From: DATHSY01 sp046729855
GTDB lineage: Bacteria > Actinomycetota > UBA4738 > HRBIN12
Assembly (NCBI GenBank): GCA_046729855.1
Contig: JBKPHM010000022.1
Span: 1 to 64,000, forward strand
Reading direction: 5' to 3'
Length of the DNA: 64,000 bases
Position numbers and translations under genes: made by a program. Positions 56,430 to 64,000 of the stretch are shown here, in pieces (position 1 is the first letter of the stretch; each line of letters begins with the position of its first letter). The notes below the pieces were generated by a model. That model did no database searches. It saw nothing but the letters and a program-made list of their open reading frames with translations, and was not told where the DNA came from.

Positions 56430-56552
56430 TCATACCTGTTCTTCTAGCCGTTCCGCTCCGACGATGGGCGGACGCAGGAGTCCCCTTTGCACGCACGACA
56501 GCCAAACACCGACGTCGGCGGTCTCGGGCCTGACGGGCTCTCGTTCGCTCAT
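56430..56552 (-). CDS. 40-residue microprotein
   Basis: A short ORF, MSEREPVRPETADVGVWLSC at the start and ending AERLEEQV. It is supported by an excellent ribosome-binding site, AAGGAGGAGG, just before the ATG at 56552. No family is recognised. It lies between the paralogue gene and a non-coding stretch, all on the minus strand. Confidence 0.5.
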   Translation of the reverse strand: MSEREPVRPETADVGVWLSCVQRGLLRPPIVGAERLEEQV

Positions 56553-57085
56553 CGCCTCCTCCTTCGCTTCATCGCCGCACAGCACGAGGAGATCTCCTGT
56601 CCGGCAGCGGAGGCTGGGACGACCTTCGTCCGCTCCCGCCGGCGGGGGTTCCGACAGCCTCGGCATCATCGAGCGCGCATCGACGGCGCGGTCCGCCGGT
56701 CGAGGCCGACGTCGAGACCGCGGAAGTCGTAGCCCATGCCACCGTTCATTTTGTCGTTGTCGCCGAATGGTCGCCATGCAACGCATGGTGTCCCGCGCTG
56801 ACCTCAGCGGCCGTGGCGTGCCCGCGCATAGGGATGCGATCGTCTCGCCAGCATCGAGCAGATGCAGCTGATCCGGAGACTATGTCTAGATTGGGAGCTG
56901 CCGCGGCGACTGGCATGACGGGCGTGGTGGCCAAAGCGTAATGGAGGTATCGCTCAACGGCGGCGCCGAAATGGCCTCCCGCGCCCACGGCCGATGAGGT
57001 GCCACTTCGCGCGCACGGGGACTGAGTCGGTCATCCGAGTCCCGTCGTCGAGGCCATAGCTGTGGACGTACCGCCTGCGACCCCT
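56553..57085. other. Region without a convincing gene
   Basis: Only short ORFs with no family features and poor composition are present, for example one of 80 residues on the minus strand at 56746-56988. The base composition is a little less G+C-rich than in the core genes. I see no RNA gene, repeat or transposon end in it. Confidence 0.4.
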
Positions 57086-57364
57086 TTACGACCGAGGTGC
57101 TGTTGACCGATGCCTTGTCTTGATGTCCCGAAGCGGCACGCGGATCAGCTCCCCGTCGGGTGCGCGCACCATGTATGTCTGTGCCTCGCCGTCGAGGTAG
57201 GCGATCTTTCCTGTCACTGTTCGACGGTAGCCGCCCGGGGATTCGAGTTCGAACGAGATCTCGTGTTTCCCGGGGGCCGATTCCCTATCCAGAGGTGCCA
57301 CCGGACGGACCGGCGAGCGGGGTGGCGTTTGCAATTGGACCGGATCTTGCAGGATGGTCGACAT
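57086..57364 (-). CDS. Small beta-rich protein, unknown
   Basis: A 92-residue protein. After a Pro-rich start (LQTPPRSPVRPVAPLDRE), the core HEISFELESPGGYRRTVTGK then IAYLDGEAQTYMVRAPDGEL looks like a small beta-barrel with a basic C-terminus (TRHRSTAPRS). GGGAGG lies 4 bases before the ATG at 57364. It follows groEL by 111 bases on the same strand. No family is recognised. Confidence 0.6.
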   Translation of the reverse strand: MSTILQDPVQLQTPPRSPVRPVAPLDRESAPGKHEISFELESPGGYRRTVTGKIAYLDGEAQTYMVRAPDGELIRVPLRDIKTRHRSTAPRS

Positions 57365-57475
57365 GATGCCTCCCTGTTCGCGGGGCTGCCGACGACTCCT
57401 CGCAAGCAGTCCCTTTGCCCGAGCTGAACTGGAATTCCATGCCCCGGACCGTCCCGGAAAGCGCGCCGTCGTTTC

Positions 57476-59047
57476 TTACGGCCGCTCCGCCACGAGCGCC
57501 TCGCTCGTCAGGAACAGCGCCGCGATCGACGCGGCGTTCTGAAGCGCGCAGCGAGTGACCCGTGCCGCGTCGACGATGCCCGCCTTGAACATGTCGACGT
57601 ACTCCCCGCGGGCCGCGTCCAGGCCCCACCCGGGATCGAGCGAGCGAACCTTCTCCACCACCACCCCACCATGGAACCCGTCGTTCGCGGCGATCTGCCT
57701 GGATGGCTCCTCGAGCGCGCGGCGAACGATGCCGACACCGGTGAGCCCATCGCCTTCGAGATCGACCTTGTCCAGAGCCGCCTGCGCCTGCAGGAGCGCG
57801 ACGCCACCGCCCGCGACGATCCCCTCCTCGACGGCCGCCTTGGTCGCCGAGACCGCGTCCTCGATGCGGTGCTTCCTCTCCTTCAACTCAACCTCGGTCG
57901 CCGCACCGACGTTGAGCACCGCGACGCCACCGGACAGCTTGGCCAGGCGCTCCCGGAGCGTCTCGCGGTCGTAGTCGGAGTCCGCCTTGTCGATCTCGGC
58001 CTTGAGCTGGTTGACCCGACCCTTGATCTCGTCGGGCTTGCCGCCGCCCTCGACGATCGTCGTGTCGTCCTCGGTCACGACCACCTTCCGGGCGCTGCCG
58101 AGCAGGTCGAGCGTCACGTTCTCGAGCTTGATTCCGACCTCGGCGGAGATGACCTGCCCACCCGTGAGGATGGCCAGGTCCTGCAGCATCGCCTTGCGGC
58201 GATCGCCGTAGCCCGGGGCCTTGACGGCCACGGCCCTGAATGTGCCGCGGATCTTGTTCACGACCAGGGTGGCAAGGGCTGGCCCCTCGACGTCCTCGGC
58301 GACGATCACCAGCGGACGCCCTGCCGACACGACCTTCTCGAGCAGGGGGAGCAGGTCCTCGACCCTGGAGACCTTGCCGTCGACCAGCAGGACGTAGGGG
58401 TCCTCATGGGAAACCTCCATCCGCTGCGGATCGGTGACGATGTACGGCGAGATGTAGCCGTTGTCGAACCGCATTCCCTCCACGAACTCGAGCTCCATGC
58501 CGAAGGTCTGGGACTCCTCCACGGTGATGACACCGTCCTTGCCCACCTCGTCCATGGCCTCGGCGATCTGTGCGCCGATCTCGGGGTCCGCGGCGGAGAT
58601 GGAGGCGACGTGCTCGACGTCGGCCTTGCCCTCGATCTCCTGCGCCTGGATCGCGATCGACTCGACGGCAGCCTCAACGGCGGCCTCGATGCCGTTCTTC
58701 AGGGCCATCGGATTGGCGCCGGCGGCCACGTTCCGAAGACCCTGTTTCACCATGGCCTGAGCCAGTACTGTGGCCGTGGTCGTGCCGTCGCCCGCCACGT
58801 CGTTGGTCTTCTTGGCGACCTCCTTGACGAGCTGGGCGCCGATGTTCTCCTGCGGGTCCTCCAGGTCGATCTCGCTCGCGATGGAGACGCCGTCGTTGGT
58901 GATCGTCGGCGCGCCCCAGTCGCTCGCGAGCACGACGTTGCGGCCTTTGGGCCCGAGTGTGATCTTGACCACCCTCGCGACCTGGTCGAGCCCCCGCTCG
59001 AGGGCTCGGCGCGCCTCCGCGTCGAACGTGATCAGCCTGGCCGTCAT
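57476..59047 (-). CDS. groEL: Chaperonin GroEL, without the Gly-Met tail
   Basis: A 523-residue HSP60 subunit. The ATP-binding motif [15 protein letters not shown] and the second one [20 protein letters not shown] are intact; the equatorial motif [13 protein letters not shown] is also intact. The apical domain includes [14 protein letters not shown]. The C-terminus ends [13 protein letters not shown] and lacks the flexible Gly-Gly-Met tail found in E. coli GroEL. Its ATG overlaps the stop of a 64-residue zinc-ribbon gene (ATGA). No groES is nearby, so this may be a second, specialised copy. Confidence 0.95.
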   Translation of the reverse strand: MTARLITFDAEARRALERGLDQVARVVKITLGPKGRNVVLASDWGAPTITNDGVSIASEIDLEDPQENIGAQLVKEVAKKTNDVAGDGTTTATVLAQAMVKQGLRNVAAGANPMALKNGIEAAVEAAVESIAIQAQEIEGKADVEHVASISAADPEIGAQIAEAMDEVGKDGVITVEESQTFGMELEFVEGMRFDNGYISPYIVTDPQRMEVSHEDPYVLLVDGKVSRVEDLLPLLEKVVSAGRPLVIVAEDVEGPALATLVVNKIRGTFRAVAVKAPGYGDRRKAMLQDLAILTGGQVISAEVGIKLENVTLDLLGSARKVVVTEDDTTIVEGGGKPDEIKGRVNQLKAEIDKADSDYDRETLRERLAKLSGGVAVLNVGAATEVELKERKHRIEDAVSATKAAVEEGIVAGGGVALLQAQAALDKVDLEGDGLTGVGIVRRALEEPSRQIAANDGFHGGVVVEKVRSLDPGWGLDAARGEYVDMFKAGIVDAARVTRCALQNAASIAALFLTSEALVAERP

Positions 59048-59238
59048 GTCGTCCCCTCCGGGGTCGGCTGGAGCTTCCCCATGGACCACAAGGCGGACTG
59101 TGGAGCTCCCAGCCGGATGAGGCCGTCCTGTTCGTCTCCCGATTGGATCCACCGGGCGCCGCAGTAGTAGCAGGACGTGCGCGTGGGGGCCTGGACGTAG
59201 ACCACCTGGATCTTCGTGCAAGCCGGGCACCTGACCAC
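59044..59238 (-). CDS. Zinc-ribbon protein translationally coupled to groEL
   Basis: A 64-residue protein starting with GTG behind GGAAGGAGGC. It has two CxxC pairs: Cys4 and Cys7 in VRCPACTKI, and Cys23 and Cys26 in [10 protein letters not shown]. The remainder, rich in Gln, Pro and Leu ([20 protein letters not shown]), has no recognised motif. Its stop overlaps the groEL start as ATGA. The zinc ribbon could bind a nucleic acid or act as a client or regulator for this chaperonin; that is inference only. Confidence 0.8.
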   Translation of the reverse strand: MVRCPACTKIQVVYVQAPTRTSCYYCGARWIQSGDEQDGLIRLGAPQSALWSMGKLQPTPEGTT

Positions 59239-59547
59239 GGGCCGCCTCCTTCCGGATCCCTTGAGATTCGTGGATGCGAGAGGCGGGTGGGCCGCTGGGC
59301 CACGAGTCGGTCGCTACACGCGAACCGCAGGTTGGACCTGCTGTCGCCAGTGTACTCGGTTGCCGGCTCGCTAGACGGCCTTCCGTGGGGTCGTGCCTGC
59401 AGACGAACGCGAATGCCGCTTCCAGGTCGCACGAGCAGAGTCGTATGACCATGCGAGACGCGACTGTGGTTTCGCTGCTGTGCGACCGTCGTAGGCTCAC
59501 CTCTCCACTGAGCACCAGTCGGGTCCGCAGGTAAGGAGATCGGCGCC
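59239..59547. other. Divergent region between the zinc-ribbon/groEL pair and the second small paralogue
   Basis: No coding region is convincing here. I looked for CIRCE (TTAGCACTC inverted repeat) and HAIR (CTTGAGT) heat-shock operators and found neither as a clear match. A ribosome-binding site (AAGGAGA) lies near its right end before the 59548 start. Confidence 0.35.
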
Positions 59548-59724
59548 ATGGCACGGTTCTATGTGACTGTCACGATCCATTACACCGTCGAGCGGCTCGA
59601 TGCGTGGACGGCTGAAGACGAGGCGGAGCTCGTCCGCTCGACGACCATGATCGGCCAATACTCACCCGACGAGGTCACGATCACCTACTTTGAGCCGGCC
59701 GAGTCCGAGGGCGGTGAAGGCTAG
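59548..59724 (+). CDS. Small paralogous protein, copy 2
   Basis: A 58-residue protein: it opens [20 protein letters not shown] and continues [17 protein letters not shown]. It matches the protein at 56077-56304 over nearly its whole length, with conserved H-Y-T, W-T-A, D-E-A-E and V-R-S. The ATG follows AAGGAGA at about 9 bases. The next ORF starts 10 bases before its stop. It lies upstream of, and divergent from, the groEL operon. It is missed by length filters above about 60 residues. No family is recognised. Confidence 0.75.
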   Translation: MARFYVTVTIHYTVERLDAWTAEDEAELVRSTTMIGQYSPDEVTITYFEPAESEGGEG

Positions 59725-59962
59725 CGGCCGATGGGTCACAATCCTGCGCGACGCGTCCGCAATCATGCATCGTACGAACGTCGGGAGCGACCAGAGCGTT
59801 GTCGTGGACCTCGCCGAGCTGACAATCGCCGACCCTCGTGACCTGCGGGCGGTGTCCCGTGACCAACTGGGGCGTTCGATAGGACGCCTCATGTCTGTCG
59901 TCCCCCCGCACTGGCGTGCGATCCATGTCGTCCCTCGACACGGGAAGGTTCGGCTCGCGTAG
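59714..59962 (+). CDS. Small protein of unknown function, overlapping the second paralogue
   Basis: An 82-residue ORF from GTG at 59714 (a TTG at 59690 would extend it). The sequence has a plausible alpha/beta pattern: WVTILRDASAIMHRT, SVVVDLAELTIADPRDLRAV, then RLMSVVPPHWRAIHVVPRHG. It overlaps the second paralogue by 11 bases. Strand pattern and overlap suggest co-translation. No family is recognised, and the codon signal is weaker than for its neighbour. Confidence 0.45.
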   Translation: MKASGRWVTILRDASAIMHRTNVGSDQSVVVDLAELTIADPRDLRAVSRDQLGRSIGRLMSVVPPHWRAIHVVPRHGKVRLA

Positions 59963-60224
59963 CGGATTAAGCAGCGACCCCGTGCGGCCCTCCATGCGGG
60001 CGAAACGGGACGGTCTGGCGACGGCTTACTGCGAGCTGGGTCCGCTCCGCCGACGACGTCGAGCGGATTGTGCGCTGCGAGGCACACGTGCGCGAAAGCA
60101 GGCCAGAACGAGCACGGACGCGCGGCCTCGAACGGAACTTGGACGCCATGCGGATGGAGACCATCGCATGGTGCGTGCCGTCGGGTGAGTTGCCGCAGAG
60201 CGGCCGAACGCCGAGACTGGATCC

Positions 60225-61568
60225 GTGGTCCCCGAAACGCTCTATGCGAAGACGAGCGACGACGTGTGGATTGCCTACCACGCCGTGGGCGATGGTCCCA
60301 TCGACCTCATCGTGGTCAATGCCTGGGTGTCACATCTGGAGGTCTACTGGGAACAGCCGCGCTTCGCTCAGATGTTGAGCCGTTTCGCGGAGGATGCGCG
60401 TGTCATCAATTTCGACAAGCGAGGCACAGGGCTCTCGGACCGGATCAGCCGGGCACCCGACCTCGAGGCGAGGATGGATGACATCCGGGCGGTGATGGAC
60501 GCTGCCACCAGTCAAAGGGCAGTCCTGTTCGGGTGGGGCGACGGCGCAGCCCTGGCATCGCTCTTCGCGGCGACGTACCCGGACCGAGCCGCGGGATTGA
60601 TCCTCTGTGGCGGGAACGCCCGCATGGCGTGGGCACCCGACTACCCGTGGGGGCTGAGCGAGGACGATTGGAAGCGGGAGCACGCCCGCATGCCGGAGAT
60701 CTGGGGCCGAGAGGAGCACGCTCGCGAGTGGGCGGAGATTTCATGGGTCATCGAACCGCAAGACCCCGACGATCCGGAGCTCCTGCGGTGGGCGGCGAAA
60801 TGGGCCCGTTACTCCGCCGCTCCGGGTGGGATGCAGGCGTTCGACCAGATGTGGTTGGAGACGGATGTTCGGGACGTCTTGCCCGCGATCCAGGTGCCAA
60901 CGTTGGTCATATGCAGGAAGGACGCGAACCTAGACGAGGCCCAATGGGTGTCCTCACAGATCTCGGGTGCGAGGCTTCTCCCGCTCTCCGGCTATCGTCG
61001 CGTTGTTTGGATGGGCGACCTCGATCAGCTGAGCGAAGCGGTGCAGACCTTCCTTCGCACGTCGCGAGAGGAGCAGGTCGCGTTCGACCGCCTGCTGGCG
61101 ACCGTCCTGTTCACCGACATCGTCGACTCCACCAGTCAAACAGCGGCGATGGGCGACCAGGCATGGCGGAAGGTTCAAGAAGCGCACGACACCATTGTCC
61201 GGGCTCAGCTCACCAGGTATCGAGGTCGCGAGATCCGGACGATGGGCGACGGCTTCCTCGCGACGTTCGACGGCCCCGGACGCGCCGTGAGGTGCGCCCA
61301 GGCGATCACTGCTGCCATGCGTCCACTCGGGATCGAGGTCCGGGCCGGGCTGCACACTGGTGAGATCGAACTCAACGGTGACGACGTCGGAGGGATCGCT
61401 GTCGCGATAGGCGCCCGCGTCGGCGCTCTCGCCGGGCCGAGCGAGGTTCTCGTCTCGAACACCGTGAAGGACCTCGTCGCAGGGTCGGGCCTGGCGTTCG
61501 AAGACCGTGGCTCTCACGCACTGAAGGGAATTCCGAACGAGTGGCGCCTCTATGCTGCACGAAACTGA
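60225..61568 (+). CDS. Alpha/beta-hydrolase-like domain fused to class III adenylate/guanylate cyclase
   Basis: A 447-residue protein starting with GTG at 60225. Residues about 5-285 follow the alpha/beta-hydrolase fold (RVINFDKRGTGLSD, ATYPDRAAGLILCGG), but the nucleophile elbow is G103-W-G-D-G107, lacking the usual Ser, and the final His is replaced by VVW in GYRRVVWMGD. Residues about 288-447 are a class III cyclase with metal-binding Asp298 in FTDIVDST and Asp342 in RTMGDGF. The output is probably cAMP or cGMP. The dead hydrolase may be a sensor. A cyclic-nucleotide-binding gene lies 12 bases away, convergent. Confidence 0.9.
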   Translation: MVPETLYAKTSDDVWIAYHAVGDGPIDLIVVNAWVSHLEVYWEQPRFAQMLSRFAEDARVINFDKRGTGLSDRISRAPDLEARMDDIRAVMDAATSQRAVLFGWGDGAALASLFAATYPDRAAGLILCGGNARMAWAPDYPWGLSEDDWKREHARMPEIWGREEHAREWAEISWVIEPQDPDDPELLRWAAKWARYSAAPGGMQAFDQMWLETDVRDVLPAIQVPTLVICRKDANLDEAQWVSSQISGARLLPLSGYRRVVWMGDLDQLSEAVQTFLRTSREEQVAFDRLLATVLFTDIVDSTSQTAAMGDQAWRKVQEAHDTIVRAQLTRYRGREIRTMGDGFLATFDGPGRAVRCAQAITAAMRPLGIEVRAGLHTGEIELNGDDVGGIAVAIGARVGALAGPSEVLVSNTVKDLVAGSGLAFEDRGSHALKGIPNEWRLYAARN

Positions 61569-61579
61569 GGTCGCTCGAC

Positions 61580-61978
61580 CTAATCGTCCCTGACTCGACC
61601 CGCAAGCGTCTGCAGGAGACTCCATGCAACCTGCGCATCGCCCATCACGAACTTCCGCAGGTCGTCGTGATAGAGCACCAGACAACGCATCGGGGTGTCG
61701 GCTACGACGGACGCGCTCCGCGGTCGTAGATCAATCATCGAGATCTCACCGAAGAACTCACCCTCGGAGCGCCGCGCGACGGTTCGGCCGTTGCGTACCA
61801 CCTTCGCGGTTCCACTGAGGACGACGAACAGCGTCTCGGTCCTTCCACCCTCACTGACGATGACGTCGCCCGGCTCGTAGCGGTCCTCGGATGTGCTCTT
61901 CAAAATCTTCCGCAGTTGTCGCGTCGAGAGCTTCGCGAAGAGCGGGATGCTCGAGAGCGTCTCGATCGCGCTGGCCAT
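61580..61978 (-). CDS. Stand-alone cyclic-nucleotide-binding domain protein
   Basis: A 132-residue protein consisting of one cNMP-binding domain and no DNA-binding part. It opens IETLSSIPLFAKLSTRQLRK, has YEPGDVIVSEGG and the phosphate-binding cassette EGEFFGEISMIDLRPRSASV, with Gly, Glu and Arg in the expected places. It would bind cAMP or a related nucleotide. It ends 12 bases from the end of the cyclase gene, on the opposite strand, so the two may share a pathway. A partner or effector is not evident. Confidence 0.88.
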   Translation of the reverse strand: MASAIETLSSIPLFAKLSTRQLRKILKSTSEDRYEPGDVIVSEGGRTETLFVVLSGTAKVVRNGRTVARRSEGEFFGEISMIDLRPRSASVVADTPMRCLVLYHDDLRKFVMGDAQVAWSLLQTLAGRVRDD

Positions 61979-62260
61979 GCGTCGTTCGTACCGGAGTTCG
62001 ACTACCGCGTCAAGTGCCGGTGGCTGCTGCTCGAATCATGGGGCCGTACGACGAGGGCCTCGGTGCGTAGCAATTACTGGTCAACGTGTGCCCAGGCAGC
62101 GGAATCACGAAGCGGTGAGGTAGAAGAAGACGCTTCTGCGCGCATTTCGCTTCCTCAGCTGACGATGTGCTTCCGTCACAACGGACACTCGCGGCGACTC
62201 GATCGCTTCATCCGGTCAATGACCGGTTGGACGTCGAACCGCCGGGTAAGTAGACGCGTG

Positions 62261-62647
62261 ATGACGAACTCGAAGCTGGATCCGGAAACTTTCGGGACGG
62301 AGCCAGGTTCTTCCTCAGAGATGCCGCCCGAAGTCGCGCCGAGAACGTCCTCCGAACGCGGCGGAACGCGAACGCGCACGAGCACGGTGTGGACGGCCGT
62401 GGTCGTCTTAGTGGCATCGCTGGTGCTCGTGCTCGTCTTCATCCTGCAGAACCTTCAGGCCGTGGCTGTCTCGTTCCTGTTCTTCCACGGTAGGCTCCCG
62501 CTCGGCGTCGCCCTGCTCGTCGCTGCGACGCTCGGCGGCGTCATCGTCGTCGCAGCAGGCGCCGCCCGCGTCGTCCAGCTTCGCCGCGCACGTCGTCGCA
62601 CCGAGTCCATCGAGCCGGCGGGAGGTTCTGCGGCGGGCAATCATTAA
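62261..62647 (+). CDS. LapA-like (DUF1049) membrane protein
   Basis: A 128-residue membrane protein. After a polar N-terminus (about 1-42) it has two hydrophobic helices, about 43-65 (VWTAVVVLVASLVLVLVFIL) and 78-101 (LPLGVALLVAATLGGVIVVA), joined by QNLQAVAVSFLFFHGR. The short loop with N-x-Q is the family mark. LapA proteins help assemble the cell envelope or LPS in Gram-negative bacteria; actinobacterial members have no assigned role. The ATG at 62261 is preferred; upstream parts of the ORF lack homology. Confidence 0.78.
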   Translation: MTNSKLDPETFGTEPGSSSEMPPEVAPRTSSERGGTRTRTSTVWTAVVVLVASLVLVLVFILQNLQAVAVSFLFFHGRLPLGVALLVAATLGGVIVVAAGAARVVQLRRARRRTESIEPAGGSAAGNH

Positions 62648-62795
62648 GAGCCAGATGTTCCTGGTTCGGGCGCCGGATTGCGGTCGGCGGGGTCGCTTGC
62701 TCCCAACGTCCGCGCCAAGGATTGACGAGCGAGGCGTGGGCGTGAACGGCACGGAAACCCTTGATTCGCATCAGGCAGCCGCTACGCACTCATGA

Positions 62796-63164
62796 ATGAG
62801 CCGCTCAGGACGTCGCTTCGTCGCACGCGCAGGATGTTGGGAACCAGCGCGGCGATCCGGCCGCGGGTCAGGCGCCCGGAAGTCGATCCCGCTCGACCCG
62901 CTGCTCGTGAAGGAGGTGGTCGACGAGCTCCAGCGGGAGGAACGAGATCAGGAGAAGCTCCGGAGCATCCAGGGAGAGCCGGACGAGGCCCACGCCCTCG
63001 CCGCACTCCGGCAGCTCCGCGACCATGCCGACGACCTGCGAGCGGTGCTCCAGGACGGCGATCCCAAGGACCAGCGACAGGTATTCACCCGGACAGTGCG
63101 CTCCGTGAAGTTGGGGTGGAGAGGAGGACCGCCTCGAAATCCGGCTCGGGCTGGCTCACGATGA
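62796..63164 (+). pseudogene. Possible serine-recombinase C-terminal remnant
   Basis: The ORF has a helical, charged part from about 62886 (DPLLVKEVVDELQREERDQE, ALAALRQLRDHADDLRAVLQ) followed by QVFTRTVRSVKLGWRGG, resembling the C-terminal coil and end of large serine recombinases. No resolvase or zinc-ribbon domain remains, so it is a fragment at best. It ends 58 bases from tRNA-Leu. The identification is from pattern only. Confidence 0.35.
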
Positions 63165-63221
63165 GATGAGGAGGAGACGAAACCGCAGGTAGCGGGCGTT
63201 ACCTCGTGTGGATTATGTCGG

Positions 63222-63305
63222 TGCCCGGGGTGGGACTCGAACCCACATGCCCTCTCGGGCCGACCTTTTTAAGAGGTCTCCGTCTACCGCTTCCGGCACC
63301 CGGGC
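63222..63305 (-). tRNA. tRNA-Leu(UAA)
   Basis: An 84-base cloverleaf on the minus strand. The acceptor stem GCCCGGG pairs with CCCGGGC, followed by discriminator A. The anticodon stem GACCT/AGGTC encloses CTTAAAA with anticodon TAA, reading codon UUA. A long variable arm (GGCCC/GGGC) marks a class II leucine tRNA, and the T arm is GTGGG-TTCGAGT-CCCAC. CCA is not encoded. Confidence 0.96.
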
Positions 63306-63315
63306 ATACTCGATG

Positions 63316-64000
63316 CTAACGACGGCGGGAGAGCTCGGCCAGGCGTCGCTCAGCCGCATGGGTCGAGACGGTGTTCCCCTTCGCCCGGTAGAGGTCGATC
63401 GCATGCCGGATGGCTTCGCCGACCTCGGCGGGGCGCCCGGCGATGTCGAGCACACGCGAGAGATCCATCAGGACGTCCGCGCGCATGTTGATATCGTCGG
63501 TCTCCTCCGCGAGCTTCACCGCCTGCCGTGCGATGCCCTCGGCCTCGTCTGATCGGCCGCGCTCAGCGAGCACTCTGCCTCGCGCCGCCCGCCAAAGGAC
63601 CTGCGTTGTGAGGTCGTCCTCGGCCGTCGCCTCCTCACTGACGTCGATGAGCGACTCCGCCTCGTCGAGCCGGCCCTGCGCGATCAGCTCGTGCGCGAGC
63701 AGGGCGGTCGCCGTCGCGAGGAAGCCTTGCTCGCCCACCTCGCTCGCGACGTCGAGCCCGGCCCGCAGGGCCCGTTCTGCGGCCGCGGGATCGCCCGCCT
63801 GCCGCTCGACGAACGCGGATGCCTCCGACACGAACGCCGCGCGCAGGCGCAACCCGAGGTCCTCAAGGATGGACCGCGACGACGAAGCGAATTCACGCGC
63901 CTCGTCGAAGCGCCCTTCCATGGCGCGGACCACGGACAGCCCGCGGAGCGCACCCGCCTCTACGAGACGGCTGCCGGCGGCAGCGTCGATGACCTCGGAG
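63316..64000 (-). CDS. TPR-rich protein, C-terminal part
   Basis: The last 228 or so residues of a large helical protein, open to the window edge. It consists of tetratricopeptide repeats (A-E-R-A-L-R-A-G-L-D-V, G-R-L-D-E-A-E-S-L-I, G-R-S-D-E-A-E-G-I-A), ending RRLAELSRRR. In Actinobacteria such C-termini are common in multi-domain regulators with cyclase or DNA-binding domains and an AAA ATPase; those parts would lie outside this window. It begins 10 bases beyond the tRNA-Leu gene, on the same strand. Confidence 0.82.
   Translation of the reverse strand, partial: SEVIDAAAGSRLVEAGALRGLSVVRAMEGRFDEAREFASSSRSILEDLGLRLRAAFVSEASAFVERQAGDPAAAERALRAGLDVASEVGEQGFLATATALLAHELIAQGRLDEAESLIDVSEEATAEDDLTTQVLWRAARGRVLAERGRSDEAEGIARQAVKLAEETDDINMRADVLMDLSRVLDIAGRPAEVGEAIRHAIDLYRAKGNTVSTHAAERRLAELSRRR

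Noticed and set aside
57671..59167. A 498-residue plus-strand ORF
   Set aside because: It is the antisense of groEL, His/Asp-rich and without motifs.
59239..59547. CIRCE or HAIR heat-shock operator before the groEL pair
   Set aside because: No inverted repeat resembling either consensus was found.

Overview
The window is high-G+C DNA, densely coding over most of its length, from an actinobacterium (phylum Actinomycetota). The evidence is a recognisable Pup (prokaryotic ubiquitin-like protein) gene, the actinobacterial trio TIGR03848 phosphatase / DUF3090 / SCO1664-type protein, a GlgE maltosyltransferase pathway, PhoP-type boxes made of 11-bp GTTCACC repeats, many GTG starts and 4-base start/stop overlaps. 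The lineage cannot be fixed further by eye; nothing points to Streptomyces or Mycobacterium themselves, so a deep-branching or uncultured soil-type lineage is my guess.

0-21 kb: housekeeping and phosphate. The end of an MgtE-type Mg2+ transporter precedes a duplicated PhoU/TrkA-C protein. ispH and a polyphosphate operon follow (ppk1, CYTH-CHAD, Nudix, SixA phosphatase). Then come the whole phosphate regulon on the minus strand (pstS-pstC-pstA-pstB-phoU-response regulator) and a divergent histidine kinase. Two Pho boxes are visible, before pstS and before ppk1, tying polyphosphate synthesis to the same regulator. Next are the TIGR03848/DUF3090/SCO1664 trio, a sigma factor coupled to an O6-alkylguanine-DNA alkyltransferase, a thioredoxin-like lipoprotein, a zinc-finger rhomboid protease, pheA and two overlapping NarL-type regulators.

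21-41 kb: a DUF255 protein, an ArsR/SRPBCC pair, a polyamine-type ABC importer (two permeases, two binding proteins, no ATPase), a C45 peptidase-like protein, secreted proteins with TolB, NAGPA, Ig-like and RTX domains, a decayed RTX remnant, an ECF sigma factor fused to a membrane and extracellular part, a cupredoxin, an RmlC-like epimerase that seems to start with CTG, and an M23 peptidase.

41-55 kb: one long minus-strand operon for alpha-glucan and trehalose metabolism (glgE, treS-maltokinase fusion, malQ, glgB, treZ, glgX). Just upstream on the same strand are a 36-residue C2H2 zinc-finger microprotein and pup. Together GlgE, TreS-maltokinase and GlgB interconvert trehalose, maltose 1-phosphate and branched glucan; MalQ, GlgX and TreZ trim and reshuffle it.

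55-64 kb: a looser, accessory-looking region. It holds small unknown genes, including two clear paralogues on either side of a groEL whose start overlaps a 64-residue zinc-ribbon gene, a class III cyclase fused to a degenerate alpha/beta-hydrolase, a cyclic-nucleotide-binding protein convergent with it, a LapA-like membrane protein, a possible recombinase remnant next to tRNA-Leu(UAA), and the 3' part of a TPR protein.
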